Positions 32,605 through 42,060 of a stretch of 64,000 bases of DNA are shown here, one piece after another. Made by a program: the position numbers and the translations under genes. Below the pieces are notes generated by a model. It had not been told where the DNA came from and did no database searches. It was given only the letters and a program-made list of their open reading frames with translations. Origin of the DNA: Alviniconcha marisindica (Eukaryota; Mollusca; Gastropoda; Provannidae). Location: NCBI GenBank assembly GCA_018857735.1, contig JABMCL010002216.1, positions 900,001 through 964,000 of the forward strand. Reading direction: 5' to 3'. The first letter of the stretch is position 1, and each line of letters opens with the position of its first letter.

Positions 32605-34697
32605 CAGAAACACTAACAGTCATGTAAATATGTTGGTTTTTCACATGACATGTCAATAATCTCTCTCTGATGATGCACCCAATCCCCAGTTTGGTTACAA
32701 AAAGTTCAGAAGATCTTCCAGACAAACTTTAGTGAAAAAGTTTAACACAGCAATCCAGTCTTTTTGCAAGACATTCTGACTCATGTTATCCCGAGTCTGA
32801 AAGGCTGTACTATCAAAGTTAAGTCACAGAAGCCTGAGACTGAGAGGATCAGTAGTTCTGAGAATATAGCATAAACTAGAACTACAAACAGTCATACTTT
32901 GATTATGAACTTTCAATGTGACCTTGACCTTGCAGCAAAGCAGTGTTTTCACATGAAACTCCAGCTCCACTACACTTCAGATTATTATTTAACATGAAAA
33001 TGATAATGAGTGAGTCAAGACTGTAAACTGTGGGATGATTTTACATGCTTCGTGTAATTCATGAATTCATCTGATGTTGCAGTCAGGCAAATCTTACAGT
33101 TACATACCAAAAACAGAATACCAATTGCCTGAGATTGCATCTTGAATAAGAATACAAAGTTAGTGCCCCTTTGTTTGATTCACAAGCATAATTTACATTA
33201 ATTTCTCAAATAAAGACATTAAAATAATGTAACGTCTTAACAAATTTGCCCCAATACTTTCTGGCTATTGTCAAGGCCTGGAGAGGAAAAAAATCAAACA
33301 CCATCACCACCACAAATGTGACCCCTGTTGTATAAATGTCAGTTGTCATGAGGTTGTCATGATCATGAATGAGGCTCATCTTCCTAATCCCAATGACCAT
33401 CCCTTCCTCTCATCTGCAGAGTTATACAGATAAACACACAGCCTCACAGGCACACTACGCATGTGGCTTCAAACAAAGTGACAATGTAAACTGGTGCATG
33501 GTCTTATGGTGCACACAGAACTTGCACTGAGACCCCAGCAGTTTCATGTGGCATCAGCCATGTACCACCCAAACAGTGCCATAAGTAAACCACTTTATAG
33601 AATATACAAAACAAGCTATATAAAGTCACTCATTTGGAATCACATGGGACAACAGCACAGTGAGTCTGCTCAAGAACAGAGAATAGCACTATGCAAAAAT
33701 TAAAAACAATCAATAATAATAATAACTTGTTCTCATCTGATCTACACACACCAATCCACATGTGGCATCAGCAAATGAATAGCCAGCTGATAATGAAAAA
33801 CCCTAACCAACTGTACACAGTTCACAACTCATTTCTCAGGGAAAACTATGTTTAAAAAAGTAATCAAAACCAAATTAAAAAAATAGCCAGTGTTGCTATC
33901 TTCTTCCCTGTACACTGATTCTGGTTTACAGGGAACACTGTAGCAGTGTAGGTCAATAGTAAGTCTTCTTCACACACTATTTTGGCTTTGGAAGTGGCTG
34001 CTCCATTTTAACAAACACACACCCACACCCACTATTCACAGTATGCATTTTGAGGCCAGAACTGTCTTGGGTTGTGGGAACAGCATACTATATGCGGCTG
34101 CTCTCACTGTTATTCAACACCTCACTGCCTGCCCCTATGCAGGCATTCACTAATGTTGCGTGGTAACCATATCAAGTATTATATGTACACTAGTGGTGTA
34201 CACTAAGCTGCACGTGCAAAACTACGCTACTAGAAAGCGCTGGTTGCCAGTGCATCGTGCATCTTTTTCACTTTGGTGATTGATATTCATGACTCAAGGT
34301 GAAACGGTCAAAAACAGCGGTTTGGCAATTCATATTCAATGCTTACTGTATAGATCAGTTCCCAGTGACTGCTTATATTTAACCTTGTGCCTCAGTTTTG
34401 TCATAAAAATTGTCATTTATGACATTGCAAGCCGATGATCATTTTACTCACTACGTCACACGAGGCGCCCTCCATTGCTGACGTTTTACCTTTACGTCGT
34501 ATCTCTGTAACACAACATATTAAAATGTACGTAACTCTAAGCCCAGGTTAACATTTCTCAAACCCTAAAATTAAGTGCCCCAGGTTTAGAATGGAGATTT
34601 AATACCAGCATACCTGTTCAAGAATGCGTGACTGACGGCTCACCATTTTCCGACCACAGATGCATGCAAGCAATGACCGCTCCCTTTCTTTCCACAT
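24155..34697 (-). CDS. C2HC zinc-finger nuclear protein, 972 aa, three exons
   Basis: Model (minus strand): 34614-34697, 27780-27831 and 24155-26937. Donors are CAG|GTATGC and GTG|GTAAGT; acceptors are TATTTTCAG and CCTTTCAG. Phases 0 then 1 agree exactly. The ATG at 34697 has an in-frame TAG two codons upstream, but its Kozak context is weak. Near the N-terminus is CICGRK, possibly half a metal site. Residues 59-79 form a finger with C-x2-C-x3-F-x5-L-x2-H-x3-C spacing (C59, C62, H75, C79). Residues ~290-405 are a dense basic block (LGQRLKKHMK ... RRWTMRRRT) with the look of a conserved domain. The rest is Ser/Pro/Gln-rich and disordered, with an acidic SSSDEDS patch. The C-terminus VVEIICIDDDD resembles a SUMO-interaction motif. 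I do not recognise the family. A chromatin or SUMO-linked role is inference. Confidence 0.85.
27047..27228. repeat. ~94-bp tandem duplication in intron 2
   Basis: 27047-27134 and 27141-27228 share CCTGAGTCACC, GAGTAAATACAAGGTACA and CAACCCAGCTGTTT at about 90% identity. Confidence 0.92.
27780..27831 (-). other. Coding exon 2 of the zinc-finger gene (52 nt)
   Basis: A small exon between TATTTTCAG and GTAAGTTTG. It encodes APPYTGHGSENLGGNHC plus one base. Its length (3n+1) converts phase 0 to the phase 1 needed by exon 3. That agreement is the main support. Confidence 0.75.
28124..28500 (+). repeat. Dispersed repeat R, copy A
   Basis: A ~370-bp sequence with TACTGCCTTATTTGCTGG, AAATTCTCATGTATAAAATT, TACTCATCAGTAGCTT and a 3' end AAAATAAAGTTTTC followed by CT-rich sequence. 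Two more copies lie at 38033-38282 (truncated) and 38330-38740. The AATAAA-like end suggests retroposition of a transcript. No ORF or terminal repeats. Confidence 0.8.
29011..29107. repeat. (GT)n microsatellite
   Basis: About 95 bp, with small interruptions in the first 30 bp. Confidence 0.97.
29953..29996. repeat. (CA)n microsatellite
   Basis: A pure CA array of about 44 bp. Confidence 0.97.
30251..30327. repeat. Perfect 33-bp hairpin with 11-nt loop
   Basis: Arm 30251-30283 and arm 30295-30327 are exact reverse complements (ACAGGAAACACAAAAGCAAT ... / ... ATTGCTTTTGTGTTTCCTGT). The loop is TGTTAGTAACT. It sits in intron 1 of the minus-strand gene. It could be a small-RNA precursor, a recent foldback, or a sequencing/assembly artefact. 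Confidence 0.93.
30614..30771. repeat. 158-bp duplicated block, copy 1
   Basis: Matches 31528-31685 with about four differences. It contains CAATGAGGAGTACAAAATGG and AGTACATGGAGTCACATCTG. Confidence 0.95.
31256..31320. repeat. (GT)n followed by ~19-base G run
   Basis: A GT array of about 38 bp, then G19, A and G5. Confidence 0.95.
31528..31685. repeat. 158-bp duplicated block, copy 2
   Basis: Direct repeat of 30614-30771. It is flanked by similar 17-mers, CATTAAGTGTGATGCAT on the left and CATTAAGTGCAATGCAT on the right, which resemble a diverged target duplication. Confidence 0.95.
32471..32602. repeat. Compound (CT)n/(CA)n with three CAGCAGAAACACTAA insertions
   Basis: CA arrays separated by repeated copies of ACACAGCAGAAACACTAA, showing tandem amplification of a microsatellite-containing unit. 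Confidence 0.85.
33400..33706 (+). mobile_element. S3 SINE, 3' part
   Basis: Collinear with 61190-61650 once the S2 insertion there is removed. Shared blocks: CAGTTTCATGTGGCA, ATGTGGCTT, AGTCACTCAT, GAATCACATG, CACAGTGAGTCTG and a GCACTATGCAAAAA / GCGCTATATAAAA end. The tRNA-like head is missing (5' truncation). It is therefore a pre-insertion reference for the nested copy at 61.4 kb. Confidence 0.8.
34614..34697 (-). other. Coding exon 1 of the zinc-finger gene
   Basis: Encodes 28 residues starting MWKERERSLLACICGRK and ending RILEQ. It ends in CAG followed by GTATGC. Phase 0. Confidence 0.7.
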
Positions 34698-34699
34698 GA

Positions 34700-34960
34700 A
34701 CTATTTCACAAAAACTAACATAGGCATTCCGAAAAAACCCATTTTAAACACATTAACCATGTGTTTTGGTGGACTTGCCTTTATAAGACAGGACTAACGA
34801 ATGTGTACTCGCTAACGACAGCGTAAAGACGTGGATTTTTTCTCTTTTCCCGTCGTCGGACAAATCAAAGATGGCGGGTCTAGGAGGACTCATTGCTTTG
34901 AGGATTGCCTTCAAAGAGTCGAAGGCGTTTAGATTTGCAAGAGTGACGTCACGTGTCGCT
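34700..34960. promoter_or_regulatory. Probable promoter region upstream of the zinc-finger gene, perhaps bidirectional
   Basis: Just upstream (minus sense) of the ATG at 34697. The + strand carries AAAGATGGCGGG (YY1-like) at 34868-34879 and TGACGTCACGTG (CRE overlapping an E-box) at 34944-34955. CpGs are more frequent than in the flanking intron. The start site is not determinable. Confidence 0.5.
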
Positions 34961-35008
34961 TATTTTGCGTCTGAAAAAACGCATGCTAAACGCGTAGGAG
35001 TTTTATGA
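34871..35008 (+). CDS. Candidate 45-codon small ORF, divergent from the zinc-finger gene
   Basis: An ATG with strong Kozak context (AAAGATGG) opens 45 codons (MAGLGGLIALRIAFKESK ...) to a TGA at 35006-35008. The peptide is rich in Arg/Lys with hydrophobic spacing, reminiscent of a mitochondrial targeting peptide. It could be a first exon fragment, a small ORF, or chance, because the ATG overlaps a YY1-type motif. Confidence 0.25.
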   Translation: MAGLGGLIALRIAFKESKAFRFARVTSRVAYFASEKTHAKRVGVL

Positions 35009-36168
35009 GAACTCGAAAGCGTTCATCAAGTATCCGCCAGATCTGGCTGGTTATTAACGGCTGCGTGACAATGACAACAGCGTGTCTGTTGCTACATTAT
35101 CTGGGTCATGCAGAATGACGCAAACAAGTTTATCCTGATCTGTCCCTACGCACCAGATTGTACTCAACGTTGTCTTGTTATTTTCTTCAATTATGGGATA
35201 TGTCAGTGTATGCGTTTTAGTACAATGCCACCATGCGCCGTTACTCGACTCCGGCGGCTGACCATAATTATGACTGTGACTAGAGTCAGTAGGCTACCGC
35301 TGTAATGCGGCATTGATCTCACAAGCTGTCATGGCTGAACCTGGAAGACAGCCTACACGGTACAAGTGTAATGGAGCACTGGGCCGGGTTGCTCGACAGG
35401 CCGGACTGACTTACGATGAGGCTGCATGAGCCGCCATGCGTAAACCTCCGTCGAGTGCGTAGCTGCTACAGTAGTGCTGTCACTAATACCGGCGACGGCA
35501 GATAAAGTACTTCACGCCAATCTTGGCTCCGAAGCACGGTAAATTAATTATCTGGCGATGGTGTACCCAGTTGTTTTCACTCTCAGTCCCGCGTCAAACG
35601 GGCCAAACTTTACACCCCGGCCTCAGTCCCGCAAAATTAGCCCCGCAGAATTTTACTCAGGAGTCAGTAAACATTGCGAGTATCAGTGGTGGCGGCGTCG
35701 CAATAATTCCCTCAGTGATAGAACAGTTCATGTGTTGCTGACGTCAACTGACTCGGCATAGACTATTCCGCATTCACATCTTCAATAATCTTCTTTGAAA
35801 ACTTCACTGTTTCTCATACATCCAGACGGGATGCTGGAAAATAGCCTAATCTGACTAAACTGACGATGACGTGACAAAACTGAGGCTCTCGTCGTGTGTG
35901 ATCTTCCAACGGATTATTCAGTCCAGTCTCTAGTCTGAACCGGCCGCCATGCCATCCCTGTCTGTGGTCAGTGGTCAGTATCGTTCAGTTCTTCTTTAGC
36001 CAGAAACTGTTGCCTCTTTTCTGAGTAACTGATGACACCACTGACAGATGACATGAACGTAGAACATCAGTCACTGCACCGCGTAGGAATGCTTGCCGAT
36101 TAGCCATCTTGAACTTCGCTGCGGCATCAGTTCACTTTGCCATATTATTTCTGTTGACTCTAAGCTAA

Positions 36169-36265
36169 ACACACACACACACGCCGCACGCACGCACACA
36201 TGCACGCACACACACGCGCACGCACGCACCCCCCCCCCCCCCCCCCCCCCACACACCACACACAC
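36169..36265. repeat. (CA)n/(CACG)n with a 21-base C run
   Basis: A compound array with C21 at about 36230-36250. Confidence 0.95.
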
Positions 36266-37727
36266 AGAGCACAGCACATTCCAGACATACCAATCCTCTC
36301 TACCGGGCACTACTTCTGCATCGCCGATTCAGTTTCAGTAGTAGAAAACCGGCCCGGCGGGCCGGACTATTGGCCCAGATTGAACCGGGAAGCCGACCTG
36401 TGGCCGGCCAGAGCCGCGGGACCGGCAATGCGGTATGGTTCAATAATTATCTGCAGCATGCCGGCGAAACTGCCTGCACTGACATAATTATTATTATTAT
36501 TCCGACCCGCTACTCCTGATGTCAGTACTGACAACGCATCGGCCACCTGGCTTTGTGCTCAGAGTTTAGCTATTCTTTCAGCACTGACGCGCCTCGGAAA
36601 GGCCTGTTATTTGTCTGCGTCAGTCCCAGGTGCAGGACGTGTCACAGTGACCACGACGAGGCCGGGTTGCTGTCAGTAACGAGGAAAATGAGGATGATGA
36701 AATCCCTTACACTCAGTGGCGGCAAAGCGTGACGCTAATCAGTCCGGTGTAGTAGAAAAAGTCCTGACAAGGTTTCAAGGTTTTGATTGAGCTTTTTGCC
36801 CCCTTGTTTTTGCCGGTTTGTTTGTTTGTTTGTTGTTGTTGTTGTGGGTTGTTGTTGTTGCTGTTGTGTGTGTTTTTGGTGTGTGTGTTGTTGTTTTTTT
36901 GGGGGGAGGGGGGGGGGCATAACGGCTTCACGATAGCCGGCCCTGCCGCAGTCTCACTGGCACTAGCAGCGGGGATGTTAATTTCTGCGTCCGCCGCCGT
37001 ACACCTTGCACTGGGCCTGACGAGGGTTAGAGATACTCAGTAGTGTAATGATGATTGGTACTGCCTCTGATATACGGTCATACCATCTCGGGACTAACTG
37101 CATTCACTGTATCTTTCGCGTCCACGGATAATTGTCATCAGTTCAAGTTACCACCGTTTGACGCGGATCATTCTCTTTCTTGGCTTTCACCCCCGCATGG
37201 GCTCGAACTATTTGCCGAAAATCCTTGAAAATGCAAGGCAGTCCTAGTACAAGCATCAGTCAAAACTATAGATCATAATGGATGAGCGATAGCTCATAAA
37301 ATAATAGTGACCGAGTCTTGACAGTTCACGTGCCACTGTGTCGGTCTGCATAACTGCAGTGAGCGGTATACTATTCTATTTGGGAACACAACGACAGAAC
37401 TAGCCACCGGATATGACATCACATTTAAAAAAAAGAAAAAAAGAAGAAGAAGGAATTTTAGCCTTCTCAACAACGACAACAACAACAACAACAAACCCAA
37501 AACCCGTGAAATCAGGAATTGGTTTTAAAGTGCCCTGTTTATAATATTCTGGTTACAAACCAGGTCATTCTGTGACTGGCAATTATCGAGACTGGACATA
37601 CAGAACACAGCCAAATATCAGAGTTGGTCCTACCCGCAGGCTCTAATGAATCTTGTTTCTCGGACATGAGCAGGCATGCACCTTGAGTGCCGAGGCTTAA
37701 AAGGGGCTGCTTTAGCCATGGCCAGAC

Positions 37728-37739
37728 CCATATATATAT

Positions 37740-37793
<54 letters not shown>

Positions 37794-37825
37794 GGTGTTG
37801 GTGTGTGTGTGTGTGTGTGTGTGTG
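37728..37825. repeat. (TA)n then (GT)n
   Basis: About 60 bp of TA, a TGTGGTGTTG junction, then about 24 bp of GT. Confidence 0.96.
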
Positions 37826-38032
37826 ACAGAGTATCTATGTATATATAAGTTCATGGTTTCGACCGTGCGACAGCGGCGGTGAGCCACGACTGACTCTTCG
37901 TGACGTTTTGTACATTCTGAGTGCCGCTGATCGTCACTATTAGAAACCAAGATATTATATAGAAAATCAACGGGGCATTTTTTTAAATTTTAAATCCCTG
38001 ATTTTGATTTTGAAATATCTCTCTCTCTCTCT

Positions 38033-38282
38033 CTCTGATCAGATGTTTTACTGCCTTATTTACTGCTTGTATGCTCATAATGTATAACTGTGTGATGTAT
38101 GCATGTGTCCATCTGGCACTGTGAACAAGCTATGTTTTCAGTGTGTGGAAATTCTCATGTATAAAATTTGACTCACTCATTCATGCCTATGGGTATATAA
38201 ACAATGCCTGTAATTTTATATTTACTCATCAGTAGCTTAGCAAGGACTAGTTGTTAGACAGGTAATTTTTGACTGATTGCCA
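38033..38282 (+). repeat. Dispersed repeat R, copy B (5'-truncated)
   Basis: Begins inside the unit at AGATGTTTTACTGCCTTATT, directly after (CT)n, and ends near the TTTTTGACTGA block. Collinear with 28124-28500. Confidence 0.8.
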
Positions 38283-38329
38283 TTGCAATGAGTGGCGGTC
38301 ATTTGAGATCTACTTTATACACCCATAGA

Positions 38330-38737
38330 ACTCCGCCCAGTCTCGTTCCGACTGCTTCCGACTGTGACTTTTTTTGCCCCTCTCCCTTATTGTTCTTTAT
38401 AAGAAAAGCATTGAATGCTGTTTTCTTTTCCAATACTAGTCATATGAATTGGTCAGACGTTTTGCTGCCTTATTTGCTGGTTGTATGCTCATAATATATA
38501 ACTGAGTGATGCATGCAAGTGTGCGTCTGGCGCTGTGAACACGCTATGTTTTGTGTAGAAATTCTCATGTATTAGTCATAGTAAAATTTCACTCACTCAT
38601 TCATGCCTATATGTATATCATTTAATGATGCCTGTAATTTTGTAGTTACTCATCAGTAGCTTAGCAAAGACTGGTTGTTAGACAGGTTTTTGACTGACTG
38701 AACCTAAACTACAAGCATTGTAAAATAAAGTTTTCCA

Positions 38738-38740
<3 letters not shown>
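38330..38740 (+). repeat. Dispersed repeat R, copy C
   Basis: A fuller copy ending AAAATAAAGTTTTCCAG, immediately followed by (CT)n at 38741-38798 and (TA)n at 38813-38884. In copy A too the 3' end passes into CT-rich sequence, so this end may be part of the element. Confidence 0.8.
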
Positions 38741-38805
<65 letters not shown>

Positions 38806-38810
38806 AATGC

Positions 38811-38884
<74 letters not shown>
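38741..38884. repeat. (CT)n and (TA)n arrays
   Basis: About 58 bp of CT and about 70 bp of TA separated by CATTTTTAATGCGTT. Confidence 0.97.
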
Positions 38885-38888
<4 letters not shown>

Positions 38889-39259
38889 TTTACGCAAATG
38901 CTATCAAACTGCCTTGGACAAAGTTTGCCAGAAAGGACGGCATAGGCTCCCTGATGACTAAATAAACTGGCACTGGGTTGGTTGGATACAACTCTCGCAT
39001 CTTATCGCGGCGAGCTGATAGCCTGTTTCCCAGGCAGTGCAGGGGCCGCTTACATCCCGTTCGCGACCACCCTGTCTGCGGTTTTGGTTGGCCAGCCTTC
39101 AATTTCCTTTCCGGCCGCCCTCCGCTCCACCTGCGCGCGCACCTTCTGGTTCTCTTAGTTGGTCGAACAGAGACTGATTCGGGGGGCGGGAGCGTGGGGA
39201 GGGAGCGGGGAAGAGAGATATTTTTTTCTAGCAGTAGCACCCTCCCACATAATTTATAC

Positions 39260-39272
39260 AATGTGTGTGCGC

Positions 39273-39318
<46 letters not shown>

Positions 39319-39328
39319 GTGTGTGTGC
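39260..39328. repeat. (GT)n microsatellite
   Basis: A GT array with GCGC at its left edge and one CG interruption. Confidence 0.96.
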
Positions 39329-39624
39329 CAAGTTACGTGAAAACGTGCTCTTGTTCACGTAACCGAAATCGGCAACCAGTCACCCATCACATCATCTGGA
39401 GACAAGACACTCGGATTGCCGCACGCAAACGCATAGTCTTGATAACTTGCTATGGGCAGCGATCATTCAGCACACCCAGTCTACTTTGGCGATGTACCGC
39501 AGTGGCGGCACACACTGCACTGAGTGGGTTCAGTCTCCCCTGACTTGACTGATGCTGAATCAGTTACTGATGCAAACATTACTACATGGTGCCTGTCTGC
39601 CGGCCGAGTCTTTCAGTGTTGCAC

Positions 39625-40085
39625 TCACACTCCGAGCATCGCTTTCCGGCACCTTCCTCCAAACTCTGCCAGATTTAGTTACGCCACTGAAGAGGCACTC
39701 TTTATCTCCGCGCAGCTGTCCACCGACGCGGTCAGCGTCCTCCGAAAAGTTCAAGGTACTAATATGACTGTAGAAGCAACCTAGCGCCAAAGCACGCACG
39801 TAAACATGAGACGCATCCACCCCGGGTAAAAAAGAAAGAAAAAGAGTCCGTCTCGATTCAAACGATTGTGGTTTTATTTGTGCTGGTGTAGACTTTGTTG
39901 GCGGCGCTATAAATGACACGCCTTCTTTTATTTGAGTTGTTTGTAAACAAACTTACTACTATTTGAGCACCAACAAAAAACTGCTCGTTAGCTGACAGTT
40001 TTCTGGACCCTATGGCGTAACTGAATACGGCAGTGGTTGAAGGAAGGATGTCGTAAACCAGTGCTTGGAGTTTGTGTTGCACTAT
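39625..40085 (+). repeat. Element X, copy 1
   Basis: Collinear with 56358-57190 minus the S1 insertion there. Shared blocks are GCACCTTCCTCCAAAC, AGCACGCACGTAAACATG, GATTCAAACGATT, TATTTGAGCACCAAC, GTTAGCTGACAGTTTTC and CAGTGC..TTGGAGTT. Partial or inverted copies occur near 50505-50585, 62462-62625, 63500-63560 and 63780-63870. No ORF; class unknown. Confidence 0.75.
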
Positions 40086-40463
40086 GGGTGCTTGGTCCAG
40101 ATCAGTCGGCAAGTCCTGGTGTTTGTTTGACGTATTTCGTCCTCTTTAGTGTCAGTCGCCAAGCACTGCCTTTGTGTAAGTCAAGCACTGCCCCTTTCCT
40201 ACCTTTCTAGTCATTGCTTTGATTCCATTTGCTTGAATCCCGAATGCAGTGTTTCGATGTTCCTCAACACTTCAGCGGCTCCTCAGTTCAGGGATATATG
40301 CAAACCATTTGTGATATCTGCGTTCCCTCTCTCAGTGCCTACCGGCCAGTTAGTTAGCTAGTTAGTAATTAGATTTTAATGTCCTGTCCGGCAACCACAC
40401 AGGGTCACCACAGGACAGCCAAACTCAGGTCATACGCAAAGGTTTCAAAACTCTTCTCATACA

Positions 40464-40565
40464 TATAAACCCTTCGTCAAGTCAATCCACAAAACCAATC
40501 ACCCTGCAAACACTGTATAAACCCTTCGTCAAGTCAATCCACAAAACCAATCACCCTGCAAACAC
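40464..40565. repeat. 52-bp tandem duplication
   Basis: 40464-40514 and 40516-40565 are essentially identical (TATAAACCCTTCGTCAAGTC ... CACCCTGCAAACAC). Confidence 0.95.
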
Positions 40566-40710
40566 AAATCAAACGATACACACACAAACATCAGACTGAC
40601 ACAAACCCTCGAAGAGCTAGTCCCCTCAACACTTCCTGGCCAGCATGCCCTAGACGGTAAGTAGCTACTGGATATTACAAATGTTTAAAGGTCAAAATGT
40701 TGTCACTTAC

Positions 40711-41046
40711 CAGTCCGCTGAATTGCTCGCTTAAGTCACAATGACCTTTTCGAGCAAGCTCTTTCAGTCTGAGATTTGTGCGTGCGATTCGATTGTTGTT
40801 TCTTGGGGTCCAACCGGCAGAATTCATAACTGATGCTGCTTCTGTTTCTGTTGCTAGGCTAAACATTGCGACCTTAGACACAATAATGTTCATGAATATA
40901 TTATATTGCTTGAATTGGTCTTTGCTAAGAAAGCCGCCTTTCAACAGGAAGCTTGATTCTTGGCCTGTCTGTTTGCCATTTTCAACATATCTGCAGATTG
41001 TCTCGCAGAGTGGTGCTAAAGCCGGGTTGGGTGTTTTTTTCCCCAT
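40711..41046 (-). CDS. Unrecognised open exon-like ORF with a consensus donor
   Basis: A 112-codon reading from an ATG at 41046 (MGKKTPNPALAPLCETICRY ...) to CTG|GTAAGTGAC at 40711/40710, a near-perfect splice donor in phase 0. If unspliced it stops at 40675. The composition is protein-like, not simple-sequence, with an NRIARTNLRLKELARKG basic stretch. It lies just downstream (minus sense) of the LINE poly-A tail. It may be a gene exon, a relic of a mobile-element protein, or chance. No family recognised. Confidence 0.35.
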
Positions 41047-41112
41047 TCTTCCGTTTAACTAAGTCAACCCCAATATTGTAGGGTTGGCCCCTTTCCTGTT
41101 TTTATATATATA

Positions 41113-42060
41113 TATTTTTTTTTTTTTTTTAACCAATACAAGATTAACCTTGTTCCAATCTGCTACGACTTTGCATGCTTATCCGCTTTTGGGAGCGGGC
41201 TGCGGATTGTGGGGATTTTCCACTTCAGTCCGTGCTCAAGCAGTTTGCAGCAGTCCAGGTCAGCCCAATACGGTATTTACGCGTTCGGGAAAAACCACAT
41301 GCGCTCCACCCCGTCTATGACGTTTTCCAAGTGCTGCCGCCTTTGGAACAGTCCTAATGCTGGCCTGACTGACGATGGCACTTTCAATGAGGATCGTCGA
41401 CCGCTTCCTCTTGCTGCACCTCTCTCCTCCAGGCGACCGATGGTGTGGTATCCATGGCTTTACGCCCGCAGGTCTAGCGTCCCAAGCTCTTCAGCACTTC
41501 GTATCTTCCGAGACACAAACCACTTGTGACAGTTTCTTTGCCCGCTAGTCTGTCAGCTCAGTCATTTCCCTCGACTCTGGCCGCGTGTCCTGGATTGCGC
41601 CCATACACCGGCACTTGCCACAGGCCGATCTAGACTTCCTGGTGGGTAGGTAGGTAGTGTTGCTTAATCTCCTCAGATGTCGGTTGACATATTAGGGACA
41701 AGCTGAGACCAGTGCCGAAGCATGGTTCAATATAGCTTTACGTCCACGGAAACCAGAAGGCTCGTTAGGACGGACAGCCCAGGACGGCTACCTCGACTCT
41801 CGTACACCTCCTGAATTGCGTAGACTTCCTGTTGCACTTTTCCCTTTTTGTAGCACGCTCATAGAATCTGTGAGGATGGTGGCACGTGTCCCCTGACTGT
41901 CGCTTCTCGAGACAGTCCAGCAGACAGCGTGTGTCACTGCTTTCATCTTGATCGTGTCTGACTGAGTGGATGCTGATGACACCTTGCCTAACATTGAATC
42001 CCCACTCTGGCTGGTCTTTTGTGGCTGAGCCATCAGTGTACACTATGGCAGATAGAGGTT
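41113..42060 (-). pseudogene. LINE 3' end: degenerate RNase H domain, C-terminus, 3' UTR and poly-A
   Basis: On the minus strand, broken frames read YTDGSATKDQPEWGF, then ILTDSMSVLQKGKSATG, then VYGRNPGHA..VEGND..ADRLAG. These correspond to the three catalytic blocks of RNase H as carried by I/Jockey-group non-LTR elements. A further block HHTIGRLEERGAARGSGRRSS and a C-terminus GVERMWFFPNA with stop near 41277 follow. The ~150-bp 3' UTR ends in an A-run at about 41113-41130. Multiple frameshifts and stops make it inactive. An S2 element interrupts it at 41642-41820. The 5' limit is uncertain. Confidence 0.85.
41642..41820 (-). mobile_element. S2 short retroposon inserted in the LINE
   Basis: 179 bp flanked by a perfect 11-bp direct repeat TAGACTTCCTG (41631-41641 and 41821-41831). 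In minus sense it starts near CAATTCAGGAGGTGTACGAG and continues with TCGAGGTAGCCGTCCTGGGC. It then has AGCCTTCTGGTTTCCGTGGA and CATGCTTCGGCACTGGTC, and ends GATTAAGCAACAC plus TACC repeats. It splits the LINE RNase H between two catalytic blocks. No pol III A/B boxes are evident. Confidence 0.9.

Larger units (their letters stand above)
27832..34613 (-). other. Intron 1 of the zinc-finger gene
   Basis: A 6.8 kb intron with no further convincing exon. It contains a dispersed repeat (28124-28500), large (GT)n at 29011-29107, (CA)n at 29953-29996, a perfect hairpin at 30251-30327, a duplicated 158-bp block, and an S3 SINE tail at 33400-33706. Confidence 0.65.
35009..38032. other. Intergenic, CpG-containing, no gene seen
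   Basis: No supported exon. It includes another TGACGTCA near 35739 and a (CA/CG)n plus C21 tract at 36169-36265. GT/TTG-rich sequence is at 36820-36920, with (TA)n then (GT)n at 37728-37825. Confidence 0.5.

Noticed and set aside
41788..42033. Two overlapping minus frames as separate small genes
   Set aside because: Together they are the frameshifted RNase H domain of one LINE.
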